Source: Cristatella mucedo (lineage: Eukaryota > Bryozoa > Phylactolaemata > Cristatellidae). From it: DNA of 64,000 bases. A program made the position numbers and the translations under genes. The stretch is taken from NCBI GenBank assembly GCA_009760855.2, contig WPIO01000217.1:186001-250000 (forward strand), read 5' to 3'. The notes under the pieces were generated by a model. That model ran no database searches. It was not told where the DNA came from and saw only the letters and a program-made list of their open reading frames with translations. Shown piece by piece: positions 39,480 to 50,741 of this stretch (the first letter of the stretch is position 1; every line of letters starts with the position of its first letter).

Positions 39480-41500
39480 CAGTTTATACTCTCTCCTCTT
39501 TGCCGATGTGGTCGCCAAGCACAATCTAGGCTTTCACTGCTGTGCAGGTGACACTCAGTTGTACCTTTGCTTTGATGTAATGTAATGTATCTCCGTCAGT
39601 AACTCCACAAAGTCATAAAGACCATGTGGGTGTTACGCAGGAGAGTTTTGTATAGCGCACTCACAGCCTAAGCGGCTTTCGGTACGCATTCGGTAGCCAA
39701 CAGACTTCGTCTCACGCAACAAAGAAAAAGTGGGAAGCATAGCAGAGTTAAGAGAGCAGTTGAGGTAGTGAGTAGCATAGAAGTAGCAGTTCAGGACCGC
39801 TGAAAAAGATGTGCCATAGTCGGCAGTTGGAGAGTAGATGTCGTTACGTAAGAATTGTGGAAGCGAGTTCCACAGTCTAGGACCTGCAGAGCTAAAGCCT
39901 CTGTTGCCAACTGTCTTTAAGCGGAGGAATGGGACAGCTAATTTATTGTCCACACAGGACCTGAGGGCACGAACAGACTGAAACTGATGCAGCAGTTCAG
40001 CTAGGTATGAAGGAGCCAAGCCATGGCGGGCCTTGTGGGTCAGCGTAAGAACTTTGCTTTGTATCCTTTGCTCAACCGGCAACCATTCTAGCTCTTTCAG
40101 CAAAGGAGACACGTGCTCAAACCGCTGGGACCTGAAGACCAGCCTTGCAGCCATATTCATAGTCAGCTGTAGTGGCATAATAGCTTTCTTTGGCAGCCCA
40201 GCCAAAAGGGAATTACAATAATCAAGTCGAGACAGAACTAAAGAGCTAGTTAAATTTTTTACAAGCCACTGTGGGAGACAGCTTCTAATCTTGGATAGGG
40301 ATCGGATGTGATGGCTAGCTGTAGAGGCAGTCTTCTGAATGAAGCTTTTGAAATTGAGGCAGCTGTCGAACACGACACCTAGATTACGAGCACGTGGTGA
40401 AGGTCGCACAATAGCATCACCTATTAGAACAGCAAAGCCTTTTAATCCAGCCAGACGCTTAGGGTGTCCTATGAAAAGCAGTTCGGTTTTATCGTCATTT
40501 AATTTCAGGAAGTTTTCCGACATCCAGGATCGAATATCGGCAAGGCAAGCATTCAGTTTCTCAGTTGCTGCAGCAGATTCCGACGGTTTGAATGACAAAT
40601 ACAACTGAGTATCGTCAGCATAGAAGTGATATCCTATTCCATGGGCCTTAATCACTTTTCCCAGAGGTTGATACCTCCCAGCCCTCCAGCACGTCGGATT
40701 CTCTGCGCACCCTAGGTGCATGTACAGTATTAAAAGCAGTCGAATGTGGATGGCAGTAAACATTCTAAATTCAGCAACGACAATGCCAACTTACTAGTCA
40801 TGGGCAAACCAAGTGAGATTCAGTCATCGGAAAACCTGACGCTCAAAATCGGCTCTGCCAGCATACATGTCGCTGAATCTGCACGTTATCTCAAGGTGCT
40901 GCTCAAAAGCGACCTTTCATTAGACAACTACGTAAGCTCAGCTGCTAAGTCTGCCTTCTTTCAAGTGCACACCTTTTCAAAACTTTGGGCTTCCTTGCCG
41001 ACCTACACTGGCCCCCAATCAAGCAACGTATCTAATTCAAGGTTTTGTCACTTAATTTTAGGTTCCTTCGTTCTCTGGCTTCAGCCTTCGGTAATAATAC
41101 GGTAGTAATACTTCATCACCAGGCAAAGAATCTTAGAAATCGCTGTTCCGACTAGAATCGCTAAGCCATAACTCGTATAAATCTCAAAACCGTTAGGGAC
41201 CGTTCCTTTAGTTTCTATGCTCCCAAGTTCTGGAAGTTACAACCGAAGCACGTCACAGCGTTCCCTGACACGACGAAATTATAAAAGAAGCTTCAAATGC
41301 ACCCGTTGGTAGCAGAATTTAGTGAATCTTTATGATCCGTACTTCTTGTGCAGATGTCTGCTTGCACTGTGCCTGCTGCTTGCAGGTGCTATAACCAATC
41401 ATTTGATAAAGCACACAGCATCTGTATGTAAAGTGCCTAGAGAAAATTCTACTCTCTGAAGGTGCTGAAACAATTTATTACTATTATTATCCTTATTATT
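39480..41500 (+). mobile_element. LINE-B copy split by LINE-A
   Basis: LINE-B RT sequence (VYTL, VVAKHNLGFHC.AGDTQLYLCFD) runs to 39576. It resumes at 40668 with the next LINE-B residues (PSQPSS region, WMA.N, DNANLLVMG) and continues to a decayed 3' end with ATTATTATT at 41480-41500. The two halves are collinear with the copy at 5757-6945. Confidence 0.85.
39577..40667 (-). mobile_element. LINE-A insertion, 5'-truncated, ORF intact, with TSD
   Basis: 1,091 bp. The minus-strand ORF is open from the truncation to its stop: FYADDTQLYLSF (RT motif C), FLKLNDDKTELLFIGHPKR, SRLDYCNSLLAGLP, HVSPLLKELEWLPVEQRI, SYLAELLHQF, AGPRLWNSLPQF. It is followed by the 3' UTR and ATTAC-type tail. TTGAT at 39572-39576 and 40668-40672 is the target-site duplication. 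The youngest-looking LINE in the window. Confidence 0.92.
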
Positions 41501-41859
41501 AAGATTTAGGTATTTTCTCAGTTTGATAATTTACTGAGTAAACTGCAACGGCCAACGGTCATCTAGAGAGCCTCAATGACAATGAAGGCCTGCCTCAGGG
41601 ATCTGCTCTAGATTCACCTCGTTAGCAATATAAATTTCCCCCTTAGCCAATGTATTTTTCAAGCGTAATTACATCTTGAATTTTCTTAAAGTTGGCATAC
41701 AGATGTTTTCTCGTACTTTTAGCATTTCCTGCCTCCCAAAATGTCAAACTCTCTTTGCACGTTTATAGCAGTTATAGCACGTACAGCATTTATCCTGACA
41801 TTTAAAGTTTGATCCCGAAAGCTTCTCAAATTAGCCTGTTAGGATATGACCAGCTTCTT

Positions 41860-42640
41860 AAAATAGAAAAACCTTGTGCTGCTTAGGAATTGGAAAGTCC
41901 AAGCGTCAAAATCGGCGCGGCGGTCAGCTAAGCTCCCTAGCTCTCTGGCCGCAATCTGAGTGTCCTCTTCCAAAATGACTTGTCGCTGAATGAATTTATG
42001 AGCTCCTCAGACAAGTCTGTCTACACGATTTCAGCTACAGGATGTGAGAATTTAAAAAAAAACTTTGGCTTGCTTAGATAAAGAAACCCAAGCCTAGCTG
42101 CTCCATCTGCAGATGAATATGTGATAATAATAGGTATACTAGTAATATGCTGCTGTATCTGTAGTTTGCCTGCATACAAGACTTCAGCAATTCGCTAGAA
42201 TGCGCCTTCATGCTTCACGAGTCACGGTTTTGCAATAAGACGCTTTTAAATAATGCAAAAGCCTGCAGCTAAGCTTGTCTGAGATCGTCGTTGTAACTGA
42301 CACGATACATTATTTTTCACTGATTTAGAATGGCTGCTCATCAACAAGGTAGACGACGTCCAGATTCTGTTGCTCAACGTTCATTCTCTTGCTTCTGCTT
42401 ATCTATCTGAATTACTTCTTTATCAGACTTTTAATCACACAACTTACTCTTGAAATTATAGTCGCTCGATTGCACCTTTAAAAGACTTCAAATTCCTTTG
42501 AGAGCGTGCTTTCAATTCCCTAAACCCATTTAGCCTAAAATTAAATACCACTGACATCACCTTACCTCCTTATTCAAGGACATTCAAAAAGGCTTAAAGA
42601 ATATACTTGTTCCTGGAAGATTTTTCTTCGTCTGAGTGAA
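41860..42640 (+). mobile_element. LINE-B-related coding fragment, degraded
   Basis: Reads like VLFQNDLSLNEF (41955-41995), then after gaps LLLNVHSLASAYLSELLLY (42372-42430) and RAFNSLNPF. Frameshifted throughout. Confidence 0.55.
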
Positions 42641-43834
42641 ATGTCCATTTTGTGCCGCCTGGTACTCTGAAACCGTGAATGCTATCGCTAAACTATTTTA
42701 CATCCTGTTTTGACAGAATATGACACGTATGATGCATATAAAGAGATTTGTGCGTTGGGCACTTCGCAAATGCTGTATTATTACATTTAATAATTTACCA
42801 CTGATTTTTACACCTGGGAGTAAGCTATACAGTTTATTGAGAAATTAATAAATATTTCTTAGACGTGACGCCCTAACAATAGTATGACGTCGCCCAAATA
42901 CAATAAATGAAGCCACTATTGATCATTAAAATTAGAGTCTCGAAGTCGCAGTGAAGATTACAACACACATTTTAAGTGCGCAAGATCTTTTCTGATTATT
43001 CAAAACGGAGAAAAACTTGCACAAAACATAGACTATGACTCTTGGAAGTCATTCATGATATCATGAAAAATGTTTGACACCGTATTTATTGCGTCATTTC
43101 GTACAAAAATTTAAGTATCGGAAGATTGAGCGCGAAATTTGAAAGATGTCATCGGATCATTGGCCTAGGCGTGGCAGCACAACATTCCACGAGGGTCTCA
43201 GGAAATACTAAAGGAGTAGTTACTATGGCTTTTCCTAGGCAATCACTAGTGAACATGTTTCTTAGCAAATGGTAAGCCACTTATCCTTGGCAATCAAATT
43301 TAATTCCTACCTGAACCATCAATTGCAAAGAGATGTCCAACGAAGCAAATTTATTGCCTGGAGAGAGCTGCCCTCGCTGCGGAATGCAGCTGGAAGTGTA
43401 CAATTTACTGTGTCAAGATACCAGGTACAAGGTACCGGATGCAAGGTACAAGATACAAGATACGAGGTGCCAAGTTTGTGTGCGTTGCTTCCATTGCCAC
43501 TCCACAAAGAATGCGTCGGGCATGAACTATTAGGCTAATTACAATCATGACTGTCCAAATTACTGCTACTGATTATAAAAGTATCAATAATAGCTCTAGG
43601 TACACATTTAAATTAGTTTTGTTGTTTCCAAGGGTAAATAATATTTTCCTAATTTTCTATAAATATAATAAATAGTAAATTACCATGGTTTTGCGAAAAA
43701 TTTGCCTCTGTATTAAGGACAATTTTTTTTGAAGTTATCCGAATCCGGTTTCGTTTTCGGGCTTGACTTGGACGTCAGACCCATACATATTCTTAAAAAG
43801 CGCGGAATCAGCAATTAATAATAGTTATAAATTT
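42641..43834. other. Unassigned AT-rich sequence with a small minisatellite
   Basis: AT-rich and mostly featureless. At 43415-43485 a short imperfect tandem array of GATACAAG/GGTACAAG words gives open frames on both strands. Confidence 0.5.
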
Positions 43835-44439
43835 GTATCGCACCCTCGGCGAACTTAATCTCTTTTTAGCCGCCACTTCAAATATGCTGTAAAGGAAGTG
43901 CTAGCAAATGGTTAGTCGTAGCATCCAAATGTCAACAGGCGTAATATGGTTAGAGGTAACATGTACAGTGTCAGCATGTAAATACGGTTGGTGGTAGCTT
44001 GCTCAGTGTAAGCACGCATGCTAAGAGAAGCAGATGAATCTCTCGCTTCGTCTTCAATGTGATAAATTCATGGAAGATCGTGACTACTGTAGGGAGAGAG
44101 TTCCAGACATTTGCAGCATGCGATATAAAGGTGAGGTCTTCAAACGGTTTGAGGTTTGTCCGAGGTATGTCTAATCAATTTGAGACTGAATAGCGGGCGC
44201 TACAATACCTGACCTGGTCGGGAAGGAGATATGACAGGTAGGCCGGAACCAGAGAATGAAGGGACCTATTAATGAGTAACCAAACCTTAAAACCGATACG
44301 TGGATTGATTGGGAACCAGTGCAGGTTGGCGAAAAGTGATTTGGCATGGCCATTTCGGCGCTCACGACAGGTAGGTCTAGCTGCAAAAGTTTTTAACCAA
44401 CTACAAGTGCGTGATTGCGAAAATTGGTAGACCATAATA

Positions 44440-44592
44440 TAAAAAAATATAACTCATTAATATAGCGCACCAAGAGAACCTAATCTCTATTCAGGCGCTT
44501 CACACATGCCTCGGGGCTCGAGCCCATGACCTCAGCCAGACTTTGGTCGGGGCGAGCACCTTAACCGCTGGACCAAACCAACTCGGCGATCA
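44440..44592 (-). mobile_element. SINE-1 reference copy (inside LINE-B)
   Basis: The clearest SINE-1. On the minus strand: A box TGGTCCAGCGGTTAA (44575-44561), B box GGGCTCGAGCCCC (44525-44513), then the tail AGCGCCTGAATAGAGATTAG, GTTCTCTTGGTGCGCT, which matches the LINE-B stem-loop, and an AT-rich end. The LINE-B on either side is otherwise continuous. Confidence 0.85.
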
Positions 44593-44942
44593 AGGAGTGA
44601 ATTACAGAAGTCAAGACGGAAGGTCATGAATGAGTGGACTGACATGGATTTAGTATTTTCGTATAAGAAGGCCTGAGTTTTAGCCATGTTACCTACATGA
44701 AAGGAAGAAGACTTTGCTGTGGAGTAGATGTAGTCATCTAGTGAATGGTCACTTTGAAATAGGATACTTCGATTTCGCACAGAGGCTACAGGATATGCGC
44801 TGGTAAAGCTGATTTCGAACACTTAATTTTGAAATATCCGAGTGATAATTGGTTGCCCACGACAAGTAAGCTAGTTTTATCAACATTCAATTTGATAAAG
44901 TTTGCTGCCATCCATGTGCGAATGTCATAATACATGCAGCAA

Positions 44943-45030
44943 AGGAATACAAATGTAAAGCGCCTAAAAAGAGATTAAGTTCTCTGAGGGCGTTTTATTA
45001 AGTGCATTATTATTATTATTATTAATAATA
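44943..45030 (+). mobile_element. LINE-B tail inserted into LINE-B
   Basis: AAAGCGCC (44958) to GGGCGTTTT (44996), then (ATT)n, opposite in orientation to the host copy. Confidence 0.75.
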
Positions 45031-45822
45031 CAGAGCATTTGACGTGCTAGAGGGCTGGGAGAAATGTGTCATCGACATAGACGTGAAAGGCTAAATTTTG
45101 ACTTGTCGATCACACCGGGAAAGGGGTGAGTAAACATTTTGAAAAGAAGCGGCTCAAGCTCGGAGCCTTGAGGCGAGACCCGTACGTAAGTATTTCATCG
45201 GACGATCTTTCCTCAACTAAATCAATACGCTGAAGTCTACCACAGTTGAGATAGGACTCGAAGCGCTGCACTGCACTGCAGCACATGTGCTGACCACGTG
45301 AATTGAGAGGCTCTCGAGAATAACTAGGTCATTGGTAACATTAAAAACTTCCGAAATATCAAGTAGAAAGACAGTAACTAATTATGCATTCATGGGAAGG
45401 TTATTATGCGCACGAAGCAAGGCTGACTCTCTGAGGTGATAAGCTCCAAATTAGAGTTAAACTTACTTGCTAGACTTAAAGTCTCACTGTAAGAGTTTAA
45501 ATGGTCCGACACAGCTCGTTTCCATATCTTTTATAGGAAATGCAGAACAAAGACTGGGTGGAAGTTGCTCAAGCTCTTTTTGTATTGCTGCTCTTTTAGT
45601 TAGTGGCCAAACTGCAGCCTCTTTGAAAGGGGCAGGAACAAGACCTGATGCTAAGGACGTATTTATTAAGCTAGTTATGCGTGGCAGGAGCTGATAAATG
45701 CATCTCAAAAGTAGGTAGACGGTAGTAGGGTATAGAGGGCTTGTCTTCTTAGATTTAGATGTGAATTTTAGGGTTAGGTCACTCGTGACAGCCTTGAATA
45801 CAGTTATTGACGTGCTAAGCGG

Positions 45823-45826
<4 letters not shown>

Positions 45827-45915
<89 letters not shown>
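45827..45915. repeat. (GA)n microsatellite
   Basis: About 88 bp of pure GA. Confidence 0.97.
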
Positions 45916-45918
<3 letters not shown>

Positions 45919-46904
45919 TCCTGTTTTGTTGTTTCTTAGGGACAGGAGTCCAGTGGGGATAATTAATCAAGCTAGGTTAGGCGGATAGTATTCGTTTGAA
46001 GGATCAATCACTCCAGCTAAGTTCAATCAGTGGGCACCGATCGGTAGAATGTACTGCGCCCGATAAACGTCAGCCAATATGTCCTTGCTGCTGGTACTGA
46101 ATATACACGCCTTGCGCATTTAATCTCAAGATTCTCGTGTCTTTATTGGCTGTACTAGGTCCGTGCGTCAACTTAGATAGCTTGGGGAACTGGCGTTCGG
46201 TCGTTCTTTCACATTTGTGGCGGTCGATGTTCCGTTCTTTCCATGACCAGTCATCCCCACTCCGACTAGAATACAGTGACTCGCTGCTTCTAGGCCTTGA
46301 GGCCTATGCATCAAGACCTAGATTATGGTCGGTCACAGTCAGCTGGTGCACAAATATGTAGCTACGCTCAGCTGCAGTAATATTCTCAGCTACCATGCTC
46401 AGCTACTTCTCACCAATCTTACTAGCTGCCCGAAAAGATGGCGAATCGACATCACGATTCTGTCACTCCCTTCCGGCTCCCCTATCCTCTTGCAACGATC
46501 TCCCGCCGGAAGTGGTTTCCCAACGGGCTCCCTGTCGCACGTACGTGTTCCTTGAATCTTCTTGCCCGATTGTTCCTCTCGCCAAATTCAAATCTTTCTA
46601 GGACTGGTGCTTGCCGGTACTGAAACCCCAGGGTTCGGAGCTCACCACTAACTGACGAAGCTGCGTCGCCTTATTTGACGACCTTCAAAGCGGAAAGTCA
46701 CTCGCAACCTTTGCTGTCTGCACGATCAGCCAATCAGATCGTGCGTTTGCGCTCTACGATGCGAAGTGCATCGTAACCAAGGGCGAGAGCGACATGTCTT
46801 TATAGCGCCCCGATGATCCCGTCTTTCTTTGTTGATTGCTTGCTACCACAGGATTCAGTGTGTCTTACTGACTTGGGGTCGTGCTAATAAAAATAATAAC
46901 AACA
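45916..46904. other. Unassigned sequence
   Basis: Mostly unrecognised. At about 46440-46600 a plus frame (NDLPPEVV, then FKSF) resembles the C-terminal end of a LINE-type ORF but is too short to assign. Confidence 0.3.
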
Positions 46905-46978
46905 ATAATAAGAATCAAATTGAATATAGCCTTCGGAGAAGGCTTTTCAATCTCTTTCTAGGCACTTTGAGCTACCCT
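46905..46978 (-). mobile_element. LINE-B tail fragment
   Basis: AAT-type run, then CTTCGGAGAAGGCTTTTCAA and TCTCTTTCTAGGCACTTTGA. Confidence 0.55.
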
Positions 46979-47214
46979 TGGCCGAAAGCGTCTTCTTGTG
47001 TGCTGCTGCATGCTCGTCTAAGCATGATACACGAGTACTTTCAAGACATACAAGACATACAAGTACATACAAGAGTGTATTCGGCATACTTGTCTAGGAA
47101 CCATACCTTACTCGACGGTAACTCTTGGTTACTGTTTCTCTTGCAGCCAGTTGCAAAGTGCCCGACTAAAGATTCGGTTAACATAAATAAAGTAAATGTC
47201 AGCTGAATAAATGC

Positions 47215-47350
47215 CTGATTTATATAACGTCACAGAAGCCTTGGTGGCGATCACTCCGCTTGCATAAAGCAATTAAGATTGGCCAGTTGCCGGAATCAAA
47301 GCCTCGATCTGGGCCGCTGCGGTTGAGCATTTTAACCCTAAGCTAGGACA
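47215..47350 (-). mobile_element. SINE-2 copy, degraded
   Basis: Minus strand: TTTGATTCCGG (B-box region), ATGCAAGCGGAGTGATCGCC, AAGGCTTCTGTGACG. Confidence 0.45.
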
Positions 47351-47659
47351 CAAGTTTTCTTACGGTACTATACCAAAGACTTGTTTTATTATTATTCTTG
47401 TTGTCAATCGAATCATCGGCATGATTCTCTACCGTCGCTCGCTCAAGGGGTGCGGGAGATTTTGCCACAAGGCGGTGCTAGAATAGCAATTGTAACGTTG
47501 CTATCAGGAAAAACGGAAGTGCTTTCATTAAAGAATCGTGTGGTTGGCATCGCATCAAGCGGGAAGCAATAGAGGACGAGTCAGCTTCGTGTGCGTTGTC
47601 TGGTTAGCGCGACGCTTAAAAAGAATGACAGGACACGAAGCGGTACAATCGTTCCGATG

Positions 47660-47892
47660 GCTGCTCTCGGAAATCCTTCCGAACCAACCCCAGCTTGCCA
47701 AAACCTGTCCCACCCAACCCCTGCTTGCGAGCATCTGTCCAACACAACCCCTATTCTCATAAAAATCTGTCCGATACATCCCCTGCTCAAATAAATGTGT
47801 CTCACCCAACCACTGCTCATGTAAATCTGTCATAGCCAACCACTGCTCTCCGAAATCGGTCCGAGCCAATCCCTGTTCACAGATGTCTATCT
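47660..47892. repeat. ~30-bp diverged minisatellite (about 7 units)
   Basis: Units of 29-32 bp with the core CTGTCC.ACC.AACC.CTGCT. Because the period is near 30, several frames stay open. The minus frame (47905-47555) reads a 10-residue repeat (TDFGEQWLAM-like) about eight times. Confidence 0.85.
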
Positions 47893-48099
47893 GGAGCCAA
47901 AACACTCGCGTTCGCTGGGGTAAGGAGTTGTGCTCTGCTGGGGGGGGGGGAGGGAGGGCTGTGCTACGCCGCTGGTCGCACGTTCGTAGCCCCTGCCCGG
48001 AGGACGAGCCCGCCAGTGCCCCGCTCCTCCGGACGGCGAGGAGCGGAAAGCGGCCCCTCGCGTACGACGCTCGACGGCGCCGTTCGTCGTTTCGCCAGA

Positions 48100-48100
<1 letters not shown>

Positions 48101-48186
<86 letters not shown>
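48101..48186. repeat. (CGG)n trinucleotide repeat
   Basis: About 28 CGG/GGC units with one GAC interruption near 48150. Frames read poly-Gly, poly-Ala or poly-Arg and are not taken as genes. Confidence 0.97.
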
Positions 48187-48187
<1 letters not shown>

Positions 48188-48630
48188 AGGAGGCCAAGAA
48201 TCGCTGCTTCACGACAATGGGCTCCATTTGCATCGAGCGTCAGGCGCGGGCTTTGTCTGCCCGCTGGCTGCTTCGCGGCAGGAGCAGCCATTGATTATCG
48301 ATCGCTGCCGCTCGCGCGAGCTTACTCATCGTCTCGGGCACTGCAAGATTTCCCCAACGCCGTCGAGCAAGCCGCCGCCTCCGCAGTAGGCGCGGCAGCT
48401 GCATCGGAATAGCAGTGCGTGAGTACCGCGCCCAGGTCGAGCGTCTCAGCACTAACGGCGCCGCCGCTGCTGCTGCTAGCTTGCCGTCGCCCGCACGCGA
48501 GGATGCACGGCGCATGAGCGGTAACCAATTCTCGAGCGCCGGTGTCGCCCGGTAAGGGAGCGCTGGCTTGGTCACCCAGGCTCAGGAGGCTCTTGAGCCG
48601 CCGTTGCGGGTGTGAACTTGCTCCTCCAAC

Positions 48631-48768
48631 ATGGCGCAGCTGTGCGCTGAGCAGCAGAGCCAATATTGCCAACTTGCGAGCTTATCAGATGCCAAGCGTT
48701 CGAGGAACGGCGAGAAGCTAAGGAAACGCGTAAAAGAACGGCGTCGCGAGCATCACGCCGCCTTCATT
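48631..48768 (+). CDS. Candidate start of an unidentified protein
   Basis: ATGGCGCAG with A at -3 (strong Kozak; also YY1-like). It reads MAQLCAEQQSQYCQLASL, then a Lys/Arg-rich stretch. It then runs into an AT microsatellite, so any real exon would end earlier; only a weak donor (CGCGTAAAAG) is visible. Confidence 0.12.
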
Positions 48769-48831
48769 ATATATATATATATATATATATATAAATATAT
48801 ATATATATATTTATATATATATATGTATATA
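48767..48831. repeat. (AT)n microsatellite
   Basis: AT dinucleotides with AAAT and TTAT interruptions, directly at the 3' end of a SINE-1. Confidence 0.95.
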
Positions 48832-48837
48832 ATTCAT

Positions 48838-48992
48838 TGGCTTAACGCCCTGAGATAAGTTAATCTCTATTCAGGCACTTCGCATGTGCCGCGGGCTCGA
48901 GCCCTCGACCTCGGCCGTCCAATACGTTCACCATGACCTTGGTCGGGGTGAGCGCCGTAACCACCGAGTTAAACCAGCGCGGCAACGTTGTC
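48838..48992 (-). mobile_element. SINE-1 copy
   Basis: Minus strand: A box TAACTCGGTGGTTACGG, B box GGGCTCGAGCCC, tail GCCTGAATAGAGATTAACTT. It lies next to the AT repeat. Confidence 0.8.
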
Positions 48993-49588
48993 GGACGCGT
49001 TCGCCCGCGTCGAGTCGGCCGCGATAAGCGCTTTCGCACCCGCCGTGCCCTAGGATCCGCGCTATCGCTCGGTGCGCCATGGCGTCGGCAGCTGCTGCTG
49101 CGTCCTCGGCGGACGCGGACCGAATTGCTGTCGCACTATCAATGCGGCCAGATCTTGGAGACAACTAGAATAATAGGTCGGTTGCATAGCTTACAAGTCT
49201 TTATAGACATTAGGCCTGGGCGTCTTCTCCTTGTCGAGCGCTTGTGCAGAGCCTTCGTCTAAGCGCGATGCTTCCTCTCGTGCCCCGCTGCGATACATGC
49301 TCCTCTCAGCACGACATCTCGCTTGTTCGTCGTCTCTTCTTATCTTTCGCCCATTTTGCGCCGAGTTGCAAAAAAGCACCCGGATAGCGATTTTATTTCC
49401 GTAGGGCGCTATGAACAGATTGACTTTTTTTATTTATTCCGATTGAGCACGCTGGAGGGCGGGCTTTATTAAAAGCTCGCCGACCGCACGATCGACGCCG
49501 TGCTGCTCAGTGACCCGCTAAATTGTATTGGCGTCGGTGTATCCGAGTCATTGGTTTTTAACCTGCACGCTCCTTTGTCCGCTTCCGC

Positions 49589-49591
<3 letters not shown>

Positions 49592-49657
<66 letters not shown>
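49592..49657. repeat. (GA)n microsatellite
   Basis: About 66 bp of pure GA in the CpG-rich region. Confidence 0.97.
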
Positions 49658-49659
<2 letters not shown>

Positions 49660-50002
49660 GCGTCGCCCGCTGAAAATGCGGCTGCCCAGATCCGTCCCTG
49701 GGTCTTGGGAGCGAGCGTTGGGCCTGACGACACGGTCGTTTTCTCATGCTCCGACGTGGCTACGCGCGGAGGCTTGGCGAAGACGCCGCCGCCGCCCGAA
49801 GCTGCCTCGGTGCACGATGCCCGCCTCGACGGCCGCCACGGCCGCACTTCCGCTTCCATCTTACGGGCCGCCGCCTTCGAGGAATGCGCGCAGTCAATCT
49901 CTGTCTCTAGCCTAAAACGCGCAGTGCAATGGCTCGTACCGAAGTAGTCGGTTCAGCTGCAGTAGGCGGCGTCCTCCGGCACTTTCTGACTCCATCTTGT
50001 GC

Positions 50003-50062
50003 CCTCTGGTAGCCTCTGGTAACCTCTGGTAACCTCTGGTAACCTCTGGTGCCCTCCGGCAC
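50003..50062. repeat. 10-bp minisatellite, six units
   Basis: Six adjacent units of CCTCTGGTAA with changes in the first and last units. Confidence 0.95.
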
Positions 50063-50164
50063 TCCCTCTAGCGGTCACTCGCCCCCTTCACGCCAGCGCC
50101 TCGACCGGAGTTGGGGAGGTGATGTGCGTTCGCCGGCGGCGGCCTCTGCGGCCGCACGTCGAAG

Positions 50165-50212
50165 ATGGCTGCGGCGCCAATTTCTAGAGGCAAACCAGCA
50201 CGACTGGAGAAA
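50165..50212 (+). CDS. Candidate first coding exon, unidentified gene
   Basis: AAGATGGCTGCGG (strong Kozak and YY1-like) in a CpG-rich region starts a 16-codon open segment, MAAAPISRGKPARLEK. It ends exactly at a good donor, GTGAGC (50213), in phase 0. I could not place the next exon and do not recognise the protein. Confidence 0.25.
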
Positions 50213-50341
50213 GTGAGCCTCCAAGTTAAGCCCACAGCCGAATGCTCAGACGAACGCACGCGCTCATTCCCGCGTCTTTCAGGTGTCGTTCTTTGATCGC
50301 AGCAGTGTTTGTCGCCGGCGGAAAGGCACCAGCGACGGACA

Positions 50342-50509
50342 TGTCGGGTAAAGCACACTCAGGTGGCGGCGGCCACAGCGGCGACAGCTGGCAGGAAGAA
50401 TCCGTGTCGCCGCAGAAGCGAAACGGCGATGCAGTCTACCAGCAGCTGGGATCTGCAGCGACGCTGCGAACCGGCACCGCCGCCGCCGGCAGCTTCTCAG
50501 TGGGGTAAG
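50342..50509 (+). CDS. Candidate first coding exon, unidentified
   Basis: ATG with G at -3. It reads MSGKAHSGGGGHSGDSWQEE, a short polar low-complexity stretch of about 55 residues ending beside GTAAGG. It overlaps other open frames, so only one can be real. No homolog recognised. Confidence 0.15.
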
Positions 50510-50741
50510 GTTGAGCACGCTTTGGTGCTCGCGCGAGCTGCGTCGCTCCGTCGGGCGCCGCCGTCGCACCGCTGGGATGCCGGTGCGTGGAAGCTGGCCA
50601 TAGCGAACAATTGCCACAGATCCGAAAGTGAGCATATCCTCGGTTCCATTAAACTTTCACCTAAGCAGTTAAGTTAAATGACTCCAGAGTGTAAACAAAT
50701 GAGCTTGCAGAGTGCACGATTTCGTGCGAATATATGTTAGT

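Larger units (their letters stand above)
43835..45815 (-). mobile_element. LINE-B long copy with nested insertions
   Basis: The longest LINE-B copy. On the minus strand: a segment upstream of RT (LLPRITSLINTSLASGLVPA at about 45624-45685), motif B (GVSPQGSELEPLLF, about 45140-45185), a degraded motif C region, then the C-terminal domain (44160-44440) and the 3' end (43835-43900). It is interrupted by a SINE-1 (44440-44592) and by a LINE-B tail in the opposite orientation (44943-45030). Abuts a GA repeat at 45828. Confidence 0.8.
47930..50660. promoter_or_regulatory. CpG-rich island region
   Basis: Dense CpG from about 47930 to 50660, interrupted by an AT repeat, a SINE-1 and a GA repeat. Three plus-strand ATGs in good context lie inside it (48631, 50165, 50342). 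A promoter region is likely but the gene it serves is not identified. Confidence 0.5.

Noticed and set aside
47883-48389. 168-codon frame with poly-glycine
   Set aside because: Its core is the CGG repeat, and poly-Ala and poly-Arg frames overlap it equally; GC-rich DNA keeps frames open by chance.
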